Positions 7,597 through 19,724 of a stretch of 64,000 nucleotides of DNA are shown here, one piece after another. The number at the start of each line of letters is the position of its first letter. Within the stretch, counting starts at the first letter, position 1. Below the pieces are notes generated by a model. It was not told where the DNA came from and searched no databases. It saw only the letters and a list, made by a program, of their open reading frames with translations. Made by a program: the position numbers and the translations under genes. The stretch is from an uncultured bacterium (GTDB lineage Bacteria; Acidobacteriota; Thermoanaerobaculia; Thermoanaerobaculales; Thermoanaerobaculaceae). Location: contig CALEVZ010000031.1 of assembly GCA_937924755.1 (NCBI GenBank), forward strand, positions 62,001-126,000, written 5' to 3'.

Positions 7597-9170
7597 TCGC
7601 CCGCTCCGGTGAGCTCCTCGGTGAGAACGCGGAACACCGGCAGCTTGGCCTTTAGGCCGCGCAACTCGATGTTGCCCAGATGCTCGGTGGGGAAAATGTG
7701 GGCCACCGCTTTCTGCGTCGCCGCACCCAGCACCACCTGGCCCGGCTTGGCGACGGCGTCCTCGATGCGCGCCGCGACGTTGACCGTGTTCCCCAGCACC
7801 GTGTAGTCCACGCGCGTGGCGGAGCCAATGTCGCCCACCACCACCAACCCTGAGTTGATGGCCACCCGCACCTCGACGGCGTCCAGCCCGGCCAGCAGGC
7901 GCTCCCGGTTCCACCTTTTCAAGCGTCGGCGGATGGCCAGGCCGGCCAGCACCGCCCGCTCGGCGTGGTCGGGCTGCGCCAGGGGCGCCCCGAAGAAGGC
8001 CATGATGGCGTCGCCGATGAACTTGTCCACGGTGCCTCCGAACTCGAACACCGAGTCGGTGGCCAAAGAGAAGAACTGCGTCAGGAAGGCCGCTACTTCC
8101 GTAGGTTCCATCCCCTCGCAGCGCTGGGTGAAGCCGACAATGTCCGCGAACAACACCGACACTTCGCGCGTTTCGTGGCGGTCCGGACTGGAGCCCGAGC
8201 GGTGGTGGCCGACGATGGCCTCCACCACGGCCGGGGAGTGGTAGCGCTCCAGGCGCTCGCGAATGCGCTTCTGCTCGCGGATGGAGTCGTTGAGCTTGGC
8301 GCGCTCGATGGCGACGGCGGCGTAATTGGCGAGAGCTGTCAGCAAGTCCAAGTGCTCGGCGTGAAAACACCCGCTGGCCAAAGGGGTGTCCACGTAGAGC
8401 ACGCCAATGACCGCGTCCCGGTACCACAGCGGCGCGCACATGGCGGAGCGGATCTGGTGCATGCGCACCGACAGGCCGGCGGCAAAGCGCTCGTCCACCT
8501 GCGCATCCGAGGTCAAAATGGCCACCTTCTGGCGAGTCACCAGCTCCAGCATGGTCTGGGAAACCGGCGCCTTGGTGAGGGGCTTGCCGCCGCGGGAGCG
8601 GGCCATCCGCAGCTCGCTGCGGTCGGGGCCGGTAATCAGCAACAGGTAGGCGCGGTCGGCCGGCAGCTGGGCGAAGACGGCCTCCATCACCTTTTCCAGC
8701 ACCGGCTCCAGCTCCTCCACCTCCAGCAGCGTGCGGGCCACGCGGGCCAACGCCTCCAGCACGCGCTCGCGGGCGGAGGCGGCGGCTGGCGCGGCCGACG
8801 GTTCCACCTCCAGGGGGAAACTCTCGCAGAACTCGTCGATGGAGCGGATGAGGGTGGACGAAACCACCGACTCCCTCTCGGCCGAGTCTGCGCTGTGGAA
8901 TACGATGGTGAAATTGCCCACCTGGATGCGGTCGCCGTCGGACAGGGGGGCTTCCGGCTGGTATCGGCCGTTGATTTTGACGCCGTTGGTGGAGCCCAGG
9001 TCCACTACCCACCAAGAGGAACCTCGACGTTCCACCCGGGCATGGTGGCGGGACACCGAGAAGTCCTTCATGACGATGTCGTTGTCCGATGCGCGGCCGA
9101 TCCCGACGGGCTCGCCTTCCAGACGGAGCGACCGCAGCTCCTCTCCGGCACGCCACCGCAATTCCGGCAT
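7593..9170 (-). CDS. FHA-GAF class III adenylate/guanylate cyclase
   Basis: A 525-residue cytosolic signalling protein. An FHA domain spans about residues 20-95 (GRASDNDI, SVSRHHA, STNG), which binds phosphothreonine. A GAF domain spans about 135-290, a short coiled linker 290-315, and a class III cyclase 335-510. The cyclase keeps both metal aspartates (D343 in FADIVGF, D387 in FIGDAIM), the substrate lysine (K383) and the NxxxR pair (N464, R468), so it should be active. cAMP versus cGMP is not decided. The ATG start follows TACAAT by six bases. rdgB is coupled downstream. A PknB-like kinase encoded near 18 kb could supply the phosphothreonine partner (inference). Confidence 0.92.
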   Translation of the reverse strand: MPELRWRAGEELRSLRLEGEPVGIGRASDNDIVMKDFSVSRHHARVERRGSSWWVVDLGSTNGVKINGRYQPEAPLSDGDRIQVGNFTIVFHSADSAERESVVSSTLIRSIDEFCESFPLEVEPSAAPAAASARERVLEALARVARTLLEVEELEPVLEKVMEAVFAQLPADRAYLLLITGPDRSELRMARSRGGKPLTKAPVSQTMLELVTRQKVAILTSDAQVDERFAAGLSVRMHQIRSAMCAPLWYRDAVIGVLYVDTPLASGCFHAEHLDLLTALANYAAVAIERAKLNDSIREQKRIRERLERYHSPAVVEAIVGHHRSGSSPDRHETREVSVLFADIVGFTQRCEGMEPTEVAAFLTQFFSLATDSVFEFGGTVDKFIGDAIMAFFGAPLAQPDHAERAVLAGLAIRRRLKRWNRERLLAGLDAVEVRVAINSGLVVVGDIGSATRVDYTVLGNTVNVAARIEDAVAKPGQVVLGAATQKAVAHIFPTEHLGNIELRGLKAKLPVFRVLTEELTGAGE

Positions 9171-9176
9171 GGGGGA

Positions 9177-9182
9177 ATTGTA
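9177..9182 (-). promoter_or_regulatory. -10 element TACAAT for leaderless cyclase gene
   Basis: TACAAT on the minus strand, exactly 6 bases before ATG 9170, with no Shine-Dalgarno sequence. Confidence 0.6.
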
Positions 9183-9197
9183 GCGCGTTTTCCACGT

Positions 9198-12100
9198 TTA
9201 CAGCGGTTCTGTCGCCGCTGTTGGCGCTGGTAGCAGGTCGCACAGCGCCGCCGCGTCGCCGGCTGCGTCCTGTTCCAGGGAGGGAAGGCGCAGCACCCCC
9301 TGGGGGGAGAGGGTGGCGCCGGCCACGCGGCGCAGCAGAGACAGCGCCACGCCGTGAGCCGCCGGGTGCGCGGCATCGAGGGTGAGCTCGAGACCGAGCT
9401 GGTTGCGGCGGATCCGCGTCACCCCGGCAGCTTCGCTGCGCCGTCTCAAAGATTGGTGCAGGATCAGGTTGGCGAGCTGGGGTGGGGGGTGGCCGAAGCG
9501 GTCGACCAGCTCGGCGCGCAAATCAGCGAGGTCGGCGTCGTCCCTCGCCGAGGCGATGCGGCGGTAGGTGGCGAGGCGGAGGGCCTCGTCCGGGAGGTAC
9601 GCCTCGGGGAGCTTGAGGTCCAGGCCCAGGCGCAGCTCGACGGCGTGGACCGGCGCCGCTGCCTCCTCCCCCTTGAGCTCGTGCACCACCTCCTCCAGCA
9701 GGCGGCAATAGGTCTCGTACCCCACCGCGCGAAGGTGGCCATGCTGCTCGGCGCCCAGGAGGTTGCCCGCGCCGCGGATTTCCAGGTCGCGGGCGGCAAT
9801 GCGAAAACCCGAGCCCAGCTCGGCAAACTCCACGAGGGCGGCCAGGCGGGCCCGCGCCTCCTCGGACAGAGACGTCTCGGGCGGTACCAGGAAGTAGGCG
9901 AAGGCCAGGCGGTCGGAGCGCCCGACCCGGCCGCGCAGCTGGTACAGCTGCGCCAGGCCGAAACGCTCGGCGCGGTTGACGATGAGGGTGTTGGCGTTGG
10001 GGATGTCGAGGCCGTTCTCAATGATGGAGGTGGCCAACAGCACGTCGGCGTGGCCATCCACGAAGGCGCTCATCGCCCGGTCCAGCTGACGTTCCGGCAT
10101 CTGGCCGTGCGCCACCACCAGGCGAGCCTCCGGGACGGTGTCGCGCAGGAAGGTGGCGAGTCCGCCGATGGAGGCGACGCGGTTGTGGACGAAGAACGTC
10201 TGCCCGCCGCGCGCCATCTCGGTGATGATGGCTTCGCGCAGCAACTCCCGGGAGAACGGCAACACGTGGGTCTGCACCGCCAGGCGGTCGCGGGGGGGGG
10301 TCTCGATGATCGACACGTCCCGCAACCCCAGCAGGCCGAGGTTTAAGGTGCGCGGGATGGGGGTCGCGGACAGCGACAGGACGTCGACACCGGCAACCAG
10401 CTGCTTGAGTCGCTCTTTCTGCGCTACGCCGAAACGCTGCTCTTCGTCGATCACCACCAGCCCCAGATCGCGGAAGCGGACGTCGGCGGCCAGCAGCCGA
10501 TGGGTGCCGATGACCACGTCCACCGTTCCGTCGGCCAGTCCGGCGAGGGTGGCGCGCTGCTCGTCGGCGGACAGGAAGCGGGAAAGGCCCCGCAGCTCCA
10601 CTGGAAAGCCGGCGAAACGCCGGGTGAAGGTGCGCAGGTGCTGGGCGGCGAGCACCGTGGTGGGGGCCAGCACCGCCACCTGCTTGCCGTCCAGCACCGC
10701 CTTGAAGGCGGCCCGCATCGCCACCTCCGTCTTGCCGTAGCCGACGTCGCCGACCAGCAGCCGCTCCATGGGGCGGGCAGACTCCATGTCCCGCTTGACC
10801 TCCCGGACCGCCGCCTCCTGATCGGGTGTCAACTCGTACTCGAACGCCGCCTCGAACTCCCGCTGCCACGGCGAGTCCTTGGAAAACGCGAAGCCTCGGG
10901 ACAGCTCGCGGGCGGCGTGGGTGCGCAGGAGCTCCCCGGCCAGATCCTTAAGAGAGTTCTTGACCCGCGCTTTGGTGCGCGCCCACGTGCCTCCGCCCAG
11001 ACGATCCAGCTTTGGAGCCGTGCCCTCGCTCGCCGCGGCGTACTTCTCCAGCACGTCGGCGCGGTCCAGGGGCACCAGCAACTTACCGCGGCCGGCGTAC
11101 TCCAGTTCGACGCACTCGTGGGTCCCCCCATCGTGGAGAATGGTGCGGAACCCCAAAAATTTGCCGATGCCGTGGTCGGCGTGGACGACGAAATCCCCCA
11201 CCCGGAGGTCGCGCATCTCGGCGAGCACCACGGCCAGGGAGCGCCGCTGCCGGCCAGGGGGCGGCAGGGTGGTAAGATCGCCGCGACCGTAGACGACGAG
11301 GTTCGCCTCACGCCAGAGGAACCCGCGCGGCAGGGTGCCCGCCTGGATGCCAATCTCCCCTTCGCCCGGCCAGCCGCGAGAAAGGCGCAGCTCCGCACTG
11401 GCGAGCAGATGCTCCAGTCGCTGCTCCTCGCCCGTGGAGGCGGCGAGCAGGATCTGCCGGCGACGCTCGGCGACGCCACGGCGCAGCTCCTCCAGCAGCA
11501 GGCGGGGTTGGCTGGCGTGGGAGGGGGCCGGGGCGGTATGGATCGTCACGGTCGGTGCGGCTTGGGTAAGCGCCAGCTCGACCACGCGATCGGCGTCGGC
11601 CAGGGCATCGGCGCAGACCTGGCGGTCGAAGAGCACCCTGTCGGGAGGGGGCAAGGCGTGCCCGCGGAGCGCCAGGGTGGACCAGCTGTGCTGCGCCGCC
11701 TTAATCGCTCGTTCGATCTCGCCCAAAACGTCGGCGGGCTCGCACACCACCACGCGGTCCACCATGGACCACAGCGGTTGGCACTCGTGAACCAGGGGGA
11801 GCATCCCCTCCCAGACCTCGCGGTGCTGCTCCTCTCGTACCAACGCCGCCACCTGGCCGAAGCCGTCCGACTGCAGGCGGGCGGCGAGGCGATGCCGAGC
11901 GGCTGCGTCGGTCGGAAAGAGCCGTAAGGGGGACACCGTGAACTCGGCCAGGGGTCGTGAGTCCGACCGCTGGGTGGCGGGGTCGAAGGTGCGCAGGGAA
12001 TCGATGCGGTCGACATCGAGGACCAGCCGGACGCCGCCCTCGAGGGTGCAGACGTCGCAAATCTCGCCGCGCACCGCCACCTCTCCGGCTTCCACCGCCA

Positions 12101-12548
12101 CCGCCACCCGGCGGTAGCCTTCGGCCACAAGGCGGGCGGTGAAATCGTCCCTGCTCAGTCGACTTCCCTGGCGCAGCACGATGGTGCGTTCCGCCATGAG
12201 GTGGGGCGGTGGGAGGGGGTGCAGCAGCAAACGGGCCGGGGCAATGAGGAGCTGAAGCTGGCGCCGGGCCAGGCGAGCCAGGTCGATGGCGGCGGCAGCG
12301 CTGGCGCCTAGGGAAAGGGGCCGCGTCCCGTAGGCTTCTGCCGCGTCCGCGGCCAGGCACGCCGCCGGGAGTTGCGGCGCCACGAAGGCGAGGCCGGCGT
12401 GCAGAGCTTCCGCGTCGGCGAGGCTGGGCACCACCACCAGCAGCGACTGCTCGACACTGGCCAGGGCGGCCACGGGAATGGGGCGGGCGGCGGCGCACAC
12501 CCCGGCGATGATTCGAGGCGGCGAATGCGCGGCCAACGTGCCGCGCAA
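9198..12548 (-). CDS. mfd: transcription-repair coupling factor
   Basis: A protein of about 1116 residues that removes stalled RNA polymerase and recruits UvrA. The layout is complete: a UvrB-like N-terminal region, the RNA-polymerase-interacting domain (VGDFVVHADHGIGKFLG, about residue 440), RecG-like helicase motifs (GDVGYGKTEVAMRAAF Walker A, VIDEEQRFGV motif II, GRVGRSDR motif VI) and the C-terminal TRCF domain. The 5' end is uncertain. TTG 12548 is the first standard start in frame but lacks a Shine-Dalgarno site. Coding-like sequence extends upstream to near 12590, behind GGAGG and a TACACT -10 element (minus strand, 12606-12611). Confidence 0.95.
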   Translation of the reverse strand: MRGTLAAHSPPRIIAGVCAAARPIPVAALASVEQSLLVVVPSLADAEALHAGLAFVAPQLPAACLAADAAEAYGTRPLSLGASAAAAIDLARLARRQLQLLIAPARLLLHPLPPPHLMAERTIVLRQGSRLSRDDFTARLVAEGYRRVAVAVEAGEVAVRGEICDVCTLEGGVRLVLDVDRIDSLRTFDPATQRSDSRPLAEFTVSPLRLFPTDAAARHRLAARLQSDGFGQVAALVREEQHREVWEGMLPLVHECQPLWSMVDRVVVCEPADVLGEIERAIKAAQHSWSTLALRGHALPPPDRVLFDRQVCADALADADRVVELALTQAAPTVTIHTAPAPSHASQPRLLLEELRRGVAERRRQILLAASTGEEQRLEHLLASAELRLSRGWPGEGEIGIQAGTLPRGFLWREANLVVYGRGDLTTLPPPGRQRRSLAVVLAEMRDLRVGDFVVHADHGIGKFLGFRTILHDGGTHECVELEYAGRGKLLVPLDRADVLEKYAAASEGTAPKLDRLGGGTWARTKARVKNSLKDLAGELLRTHAARELSRGFAFSKDSPWQREFEAAFEYELTPDQEAAVREVKRDMESARPMERLLVGDVGYGKTEVAMRAAFKAVLDGKQVAVLAPTTVLAAQHLRTFTRRFAGFPVELRGLSRFLSADEQRATLAGLADGTVDVVIGTHRLLAADVRFRDLGLVVIDEEQRFGVAQKERLKQLVAGVDVLSLSATPIPRTLNLGLLGLRDVSIIETPPRDRLAVQTHVLPFSRELLREAIITEMARGGQTFFVHNRVASIGGLATFLRDTVPEARLVVAHGQMPERQLDRAMSAFVDGHADVLLATSIIENGLDIPNANTLIVNRAERFGLAQLYQLRGRVGRSDRLAFAYFLVPPETSLSEEARARLAALVEFAELGSGFRIAARDLEIRGAGNLLGAEQHGHLRAVGYETYCRLLEEVVHELKGEEAAAPVHAVELRLGLDLKLPEAYLPDEALRLATYRRIASARDDADLADLRAELVDRFGHPPPQLANLILHQSLRRRSEAAGVTRIRRNQLGLELTLDAAHPAAHGVALSLLRRVAGATLSPQGVLRLPSLEQDAAGDAAALCDLLPAPTAATEPL

Positions 12549-12605
12549 CGCGTCAAGTGCCTGGGTCAGTGAGGTTGGCGTGAGCGTATCTCGTCCTCCG
12601 CGCCC

Positions 12606-12611
12606 AGTGTA
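12606..12611 (-). promoter_or_regulatory. probable -10 element TACACT of mfd
   Basis: TACACT on the minus strand, followed after six bases by GGAGG and then the mfd reading frame. It implies a start codon further upstream than TTG 12548. Confidence 0.4.
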
Positions 12612-12626
12612 GTGCCCGTCAGCGGC

Positions 12627-13772
12627 TCACCGGCGGTGCAGCCTGGCCAGGGCGGCGCGCACCAGTTCGGCCGCCTTCTCCACCTCCGCGGCGGTCGTCG
12701 GCCGACCAAGGGAGAAGCGGAGGGAGGCCTGAGCCTCGCGAGAGGTCCGTCCCATGGCGAGGAGGACGTGGGAGGGGGCGGGATCCGCGGAGGTGCACGC
12801 CGAGCCCGAGGAGATGGCCAAGGCCGGCAAGCTGGCCAGCAAGGCGTTGCCCTCCACGTCGCGAAAGGTGAGGTTCAAGGTGTTGGGCAGTCGATGTTGC
12901 GGGTCGCCGTTCTCCTCCACCCCGGGGATGCTGTTGAGAAGGAGGCGGCGCAGCTCGTCGCGCAGAGCAGCGAGACGAGACCCCTCGCATTCCAGGTCGG
13001 AGCAGCACAGCTCCAGGGCGCGCTGCAAGCCGACGATCAGCGGCACGGCCAGGGTGCCGGAGCGCAGCCCCTGCTCGTGCCCGCCCCCGTCGAGGAGGGG
13101 AACCAGGGGCACTCCGCGCCGCCGCCACAGGGCACCGATCCCTTTTGGGCCATAGAACTTGTGAGCGGAGAGGGAGAGCAGATCCACCCCCAGTTCGTGA
13201 ACGTTCACCGGAATCTTTCCCACCGCCTGGGTGGCGTCGGTGTGCAGCAGTACGCCGCGCTGCCGGCAGATTTGTGCCACCTCGGGGAGTGGATGCAGGG
13301 TGCCCGTCTCGTTGTTGGCCAGCATCAGGGATACCAGCGCGGTGTCCGGTCGCAGCGCCTTATGGACCTGCTGTGGGTCGATCCTGCCACAGCGGTCCAC
13401 CGGCAGAATAGTAAGTTCGACCTCACCATCCCGAGCCAGACGTCGGCATGGGTCTAGCACCGCCTTGTGCTCGGTGGCGCAGGTGATCACGTGGCAGGTC
13501 TTTCCTGTCCTGCCCCAAACCACCCCCTTGATGGCCAGGTTGTTGGCCTCGGTGGCGCCGGCGGTGAAGATGAACTCATCCGGGTTGCCCCCCAGCAGCG
13601 AAGCCAGTGAGGCGCGGGCCTTCTCCACCAGACGGGCTGCCGCCCAGCCGTAGGGGTGGGTGCGGGAGGCAGGATTGCCGAAGTGCTCTTCGAAGGCGGG
13701 CCGCATCGCCTCCACCACCCGCGGGTCTACCGGGGTGGTGGCGTTGTAGTCCATGTAGATGGGCATGGCCAT
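12627..13772 (-). CDS. iscS: cysteine desulfurase (NifS/IscS type)
   Basis: A 381-residue PLP enzyme that moves sulfur from cysteine to a persulfide for Fe-S clusters or thio-modification of tRNA. It shows MDYNATTPVDPRV at the N-terminus, the PLP lysine K205 in SAHKFYGPKG, and the catalytic cysteine C326 in the long loop SSGSACTSAD, which makes it class I (IscS/NifS). No iscU or iscR is adjacent. The ATG at 13772 follows GGAGGGG at a good distance; a second ATG lies two codons on. It is 18 bases downstream of the CAP-domain gene and probably cotranscribed with it. Confidence 0.94.
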   Translation of the reverse strand: MAMPIYMDYNATTPVDPRVVEAMRPAFEEHFGNPASRTHPYGWAAARLVEKARASLASLLGGNPDEFIFTAGATEANNLAIKGVVWGRTGKTCHVITCATEHKAVLDPCRRLARDGEVELTILPVDRCGRIDPQQVHKALRPDTALVSLMLANNETGTLHPLPEVAQICRQRGVLLHTDATQAVGKIPVNVHELGVDLLSLSAHKFYGPKGIGALWRRRGVPLVPLLDGGGHEQGLRSGTLAVPLIVGLQRALELCCSDLECEGSRLAALRDELRRLLLNSIPGVEENGDPQHRLPNTLNLTFRDVEGNALLASLPALAISSGSACTSADPAPSHVLLAMGRTSREAQASLRFSLGRPTTAAEVEKAAELVRAALARLHRR

Positions 13773-13790
13773 GGGGCTCCCCTCCGCGAT

Positions 13791-14762
13791 CTAGAATGGA
13801 TCTCTGCCCACGCCGCGCAGCTCCACCCAACGGCCCAGTTCCGGGGGCAGGGTTCCATCCCGGGTGACCACCACGGCAGCGGCAGCCACGGCGGTGAGTT
13901 CTCGGCGAACGGCGGTGCTGGCCCAGACGAGAAGGATTTCCACTCCCTCCTGGACACCGGTAATCCAGAGGAAAGAGAGTCTCCCACGCCCGTCTATCGA
14001 CCAGCTGACGCCGGTCAGGGGGGGCGATCCGGTTGCCAGAACGCCCCGCCGCTCCCGCTGTAGGAAGGCGATGTCTCGACGCGCGGGGTAACTATAGGAG
14101 GAAATGGCATTGGCCTGAGCCGCGGTGAGCGGAGCGGGAAGGGCTTCCCAGAGAAGTTCCACCGCCTGAGCCCGCCAGGGAGGAGGGAACTCGGCACTGT
14201 AGCGAACCGCCGTTCTCGGCGCTGCCACCACCGGTGGCAGCGAGACGTTCTGCACCAGGTGAGCGGCCACTTCGTGGGTGGAGACCAGCCAGCCGCCTTG
14301 CGCTGCGATGCCGATGCCGATATGGGTGGAGGTGGGGTCCAACAGGGTGGCCCGATGACCGTCGTCAGGTGGCTGCTCCGCCAGCATGCGGTCGACGCTG
14401 GCCAGCAACGCCTCGAGGATATCCGGCTCCGCCAGCGACGCAGACGATACCAGCGCCGCCACGTTCTGGCGGTGGTAGCCGGTGCCGCCGGCCAACAGGT
14501 AGCGCAGGTACGGTGGTGTGCCGCTTGAGGAGTAATGACCCAGCACCCCGTCACCGATCAGGTCGTGACCGTGCCGGTCGCCGAGACGAGCCAGCAGCTC
14601 GTGGTGGGCCAGAGGCGCCACTCCGTGGGCGGTGCGAGCAGCGTTGATGCGGGCGAGCACCAAGGCGCGCATTCTCTGCCAAGGGTCGCCAGAGGGCCCC
14701 GGCCAGGGGCTGCCAAAGGCGCTGGGGGAACTGGCCGACCCCAACGCCAGGACGGCGGCCAT
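13791..14762 (-). CDS. secreted CAP (SCP/PR1-like) domain protein
   Basis: About 323 residues. A hydrophobic N-terminus (MAAVLALGSAS) serves as signal peptide. A CAP/SCP domain follows at about 35-160, with the ARINAARTAHGVAPLAHHELLARLGDRHGHDL helix (family motif LN..R...G..PL..D..L...A..HA.DM) and HRATLLDPTSTHIGIGIA. The last 150 residues have no recognisable domain. Bacterial CAP proteins are secreted and of mostly unknown function. ATG 14762 is chosen; GTC/CTG codons a few positions upstream would be non-standard. It is transcribed divergently from the phosphohexomutase with only 42 bases between. Confidence 0.72.
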   Translation of the reverse strand: MAAVLALGSASSPSAFGSPWPGPSGDPWQRMRALVLARINAARTAHGVAPLAHHELLARLGDRHGHDLIGDGVLGHYSSSGTPPYLRYLLAGGTGYHRQNVAALVSSASLAEPDILEALLASVDRMLAEQPPDDGHRATLLDPTSTHIGIGIAAQGGWLVSTHEVAAHLVQNVSLPPVVAAPRTAVRYSAEFPPPWRAQAVELLWEALPAPLTAAQANAISSYSYPARRDIAFLQRERRGVLATGSPPLTGVSWSIDGRGRLSFLWITGVQEGVEILLVWASTAVRRELTAVAAAAVVVTRDGTLPPELGRWVELRGVGRDPF

Positions 14763-14804
14763 ACTCAGGGCGACGAGGGTGTGGTAGCCTCGGGGGCGAC
14801 GGCG

Positions 14805-17807
<3,003 letters not shown>

Positions 17808-17816
17808 GGGGGGGCG

Positions 17817-19706
17817 ATGGAGCGTCCGACTCACCCCCCGAAACTGGGTCGCTACATCATCGAACGCGTCCTCGGCAAGGGCGCCATGGGAGTGGTGTAC
17901 TTGGCCCGGGATCCGGTGATCGGCCGGCAGGTGGCGCTGAAGACCTTGTCGGTGCCTTCCGACGCCGAGGAGGCGGAGGAGTTTCGCCAGCGCTTCCTGC
18001 GCGAGGCCCAGGCCGCCGGGATCCTCACCCATCCCGGCATCGTCACCGTGCACGACGCCGGCGTCGATGGGGAGAGCGGGCTTTCCTTCATTGCCATGGA
18101 GTTCATCGAAGGTCGAAGTCTCAAAGACGTCATGCGCAGCGGCCGACCGTTCACCTACTCCGAGGTGGCGGCGGTGGGAGGGGCCCTGGCCGGGGCCCTG
18201 GCCTACGCCCACTCCAAGGGGGTGGTGCACCGGGACATCAAGCCGGCCAACATCATCATCACCACCCAGGGGTTGGTGAAGATCACCGATTTCGGGGTGG
18301 CGCGATTGGAGAGCTCCAACCTCACCACCACCGGCCAGTTCATTGGTACCCCCAACTACATGTCCCCGGAGCAAGTCACCGGAGCGCCGGTGGATGGTCG
18401 CAGCGACCTTTTTTCCCTGGGCGTTGTCCTTTTCGAGCTGCTCACCGGCCAGCGCCCCTTCGCGGGCGGCTCGCTCTCCGAGGTGGCCTACCGCATCGTC
18501 CACGAGCGGCCCGCCATTCCTTCGCAGCTGCGCAGTGGGCTGCCGGCGGCGTTCAACCCGATCGTTCTCAAACTTTTGGAGAAGGACCCGGAGCGCCGGT
18601 ACCAGCGCGGCGAGGATGTGGCGCGGGCGCTGGAGGCGTTGCGACGAGTGCTCACCGGTGCCAGCGCCGAAGTCCCACGGGCCAGCGAGCCGGCGCCGGC
18701 GCCGACGCCGCCCGCGGACCTGGAGGCGTCCCAGTCCGTCTCCTCTGCACAAACCGTCACTCGGGCCACCTCGCTGGAACGGCCGCCGCGGCCACGGCCA
18801 GTGCTGCCGCCAGTGTTTCGGCTGCCCATCAACCCCCGCTGGGTTGCCGTTTTGCTGGCCATCCTGGTGCTGCCGCTGGCCGCTACCCTGGGGGTTCTGT
18901 CAAGAAAGATCGACCGCGGGCCGTTCCCCGGGGTACCGGCGGGGGAGGCCGAGCGCCGCCACCGCGTTGCCGCCGCCCAGCGCGCCGCGGCGGAAGCGGT
19001 GCAGCGGGGCGATCCGGTCGCTGCCCTGCGTCACCTGGAACTGGTGTGGGACCAGGCGCCCCACTCGGAGGTGGCGCGGGCACTGGCGGCGCAGGCGCGG
19101 GAGCTGGAGGCGACCCAGCGGGAGCTGCTGTCCCGCCGCGAGCGGGCCCAGAGATTGCGGGAGGAAGGTCGTGAATCGCTTCGCCAGGGCCGGTGGCGGC
19201 AGGCCCAGGCCCGCTTCGAGGCGGCGCTGGAACTGGAAGATGATCCTTTGTCCCGGGAGTATCTGGAGCTGGCCCGCGACCGGGTGCGCGCTGCCGAGCA
19301 GCGGGGAAGCTGGACGAGGCCCGTCCCGAGCCCCGTGGAACCTACCCCCACGCCGGTCACCGGCGTTGCCCGCCTGGAGGTCTACTTCAACTCGCCCCTC
19401 TCCTCCGGCGCCGTCGAGCTGGAGGTGGACGGCGAGAGGTTGGGCCGGAAGCCCTTTGATTTCTCCCAGAAGGGCTTTTTGGGAATCGGCCGCAAGAAGG
19501 GGGCGGGCGTGTTCCGGGATTCGTTCACTGTGCGCGCTGGGTCGCGCACCGTCACCGTCCGGCTGTGGGGAGAAGGCGGCGCGGCGTTGGCGGAACAGAC
19601 CATCCCGGCCTGGTTTGCCACCGACTCCCGGCACGTGCTAAAGATCGAGATGGAGAGCGACAGCGCGGTGCCGCGCTTTACCCTCACCGCCCTGGGCGGA
19701 CGTTAA
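17817..19706 (+). CDS. membrane Ser/Thr protein kinase, PknB-like, with coiled-coil extracytoplasmic part
   Basis: A 629-residue kinase. The catalytic domain covers about 11-280 with the glycine loop LGKGAMG, lysine K42, HRD at 138-140, DFG at 158-160 and GTPNYMSPEQ at 177-186, so it should be active. A Pro-rich linker is followed by one membrane helix (341-361), a long charged coiled coil (about 380-490), and a beta-rich C-terminal domain (about 515-629) that I cannot assign (possibly PEGA-like). There are no PASTA repeats. It lies nine bases after the FtsB-like gene. Targets are unknown; the FHA cyclase is one candidate. Confidence 0.9.
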   Translation: MERPTHPPKLGRYIIERVLGKGAMGVVYLARDPVIGRQVALKTLSVPSDAEEAEEFRQRFLREAQAAGILTHPGIVTVHDAGVDGESGLSFIAMEFIEGRSLKDVMRSGRPFTYSEVAAVGGALAGALAYAHSKGVVHRDIKPANIIITTQGLVKITDFGVARLESSNLTTTGQFIGTPNYMSPEQVTGAPVDGRSDLFSLGVVLFELLTGQRPFAGGSLSEVAYRIVHERPAIPSQLRSGLPAAFNPIVLKLLEKDPERRYQRGEDVARALEALRRVLTGASAEVPRASEPAPAPTPPADLEASQSVSSAQTVTRATSLERPPRPRPVLPPVFRLPINPRWVAVLLAILVLPLAATLGVLSRKIDRGPFPGVPAGEAERRHRVAAAQRAAAEAVQRGDPVAALRHLELVWDQAPHSEVARALAAQARELEATQRELLSRRERAQRLREEGRESLRQGRWRQAQARFEAALELEDDPLSREYLELARDRVRAAEQRGSWTRPVPSPVEPTPTPVTGVARLEVYFNSPLSSGAVELEVDGERLGRKPFDFSQKGFLGIGRKKGAGVFRDSFTVRAGSRTVTVRLWGEGGAALAEQTIPAWFATDSRHVLKIEMESDSAVPRFTLTALGGR

Positions 19707-19724
19707 ATTAAGGAGGTTGCAGTG

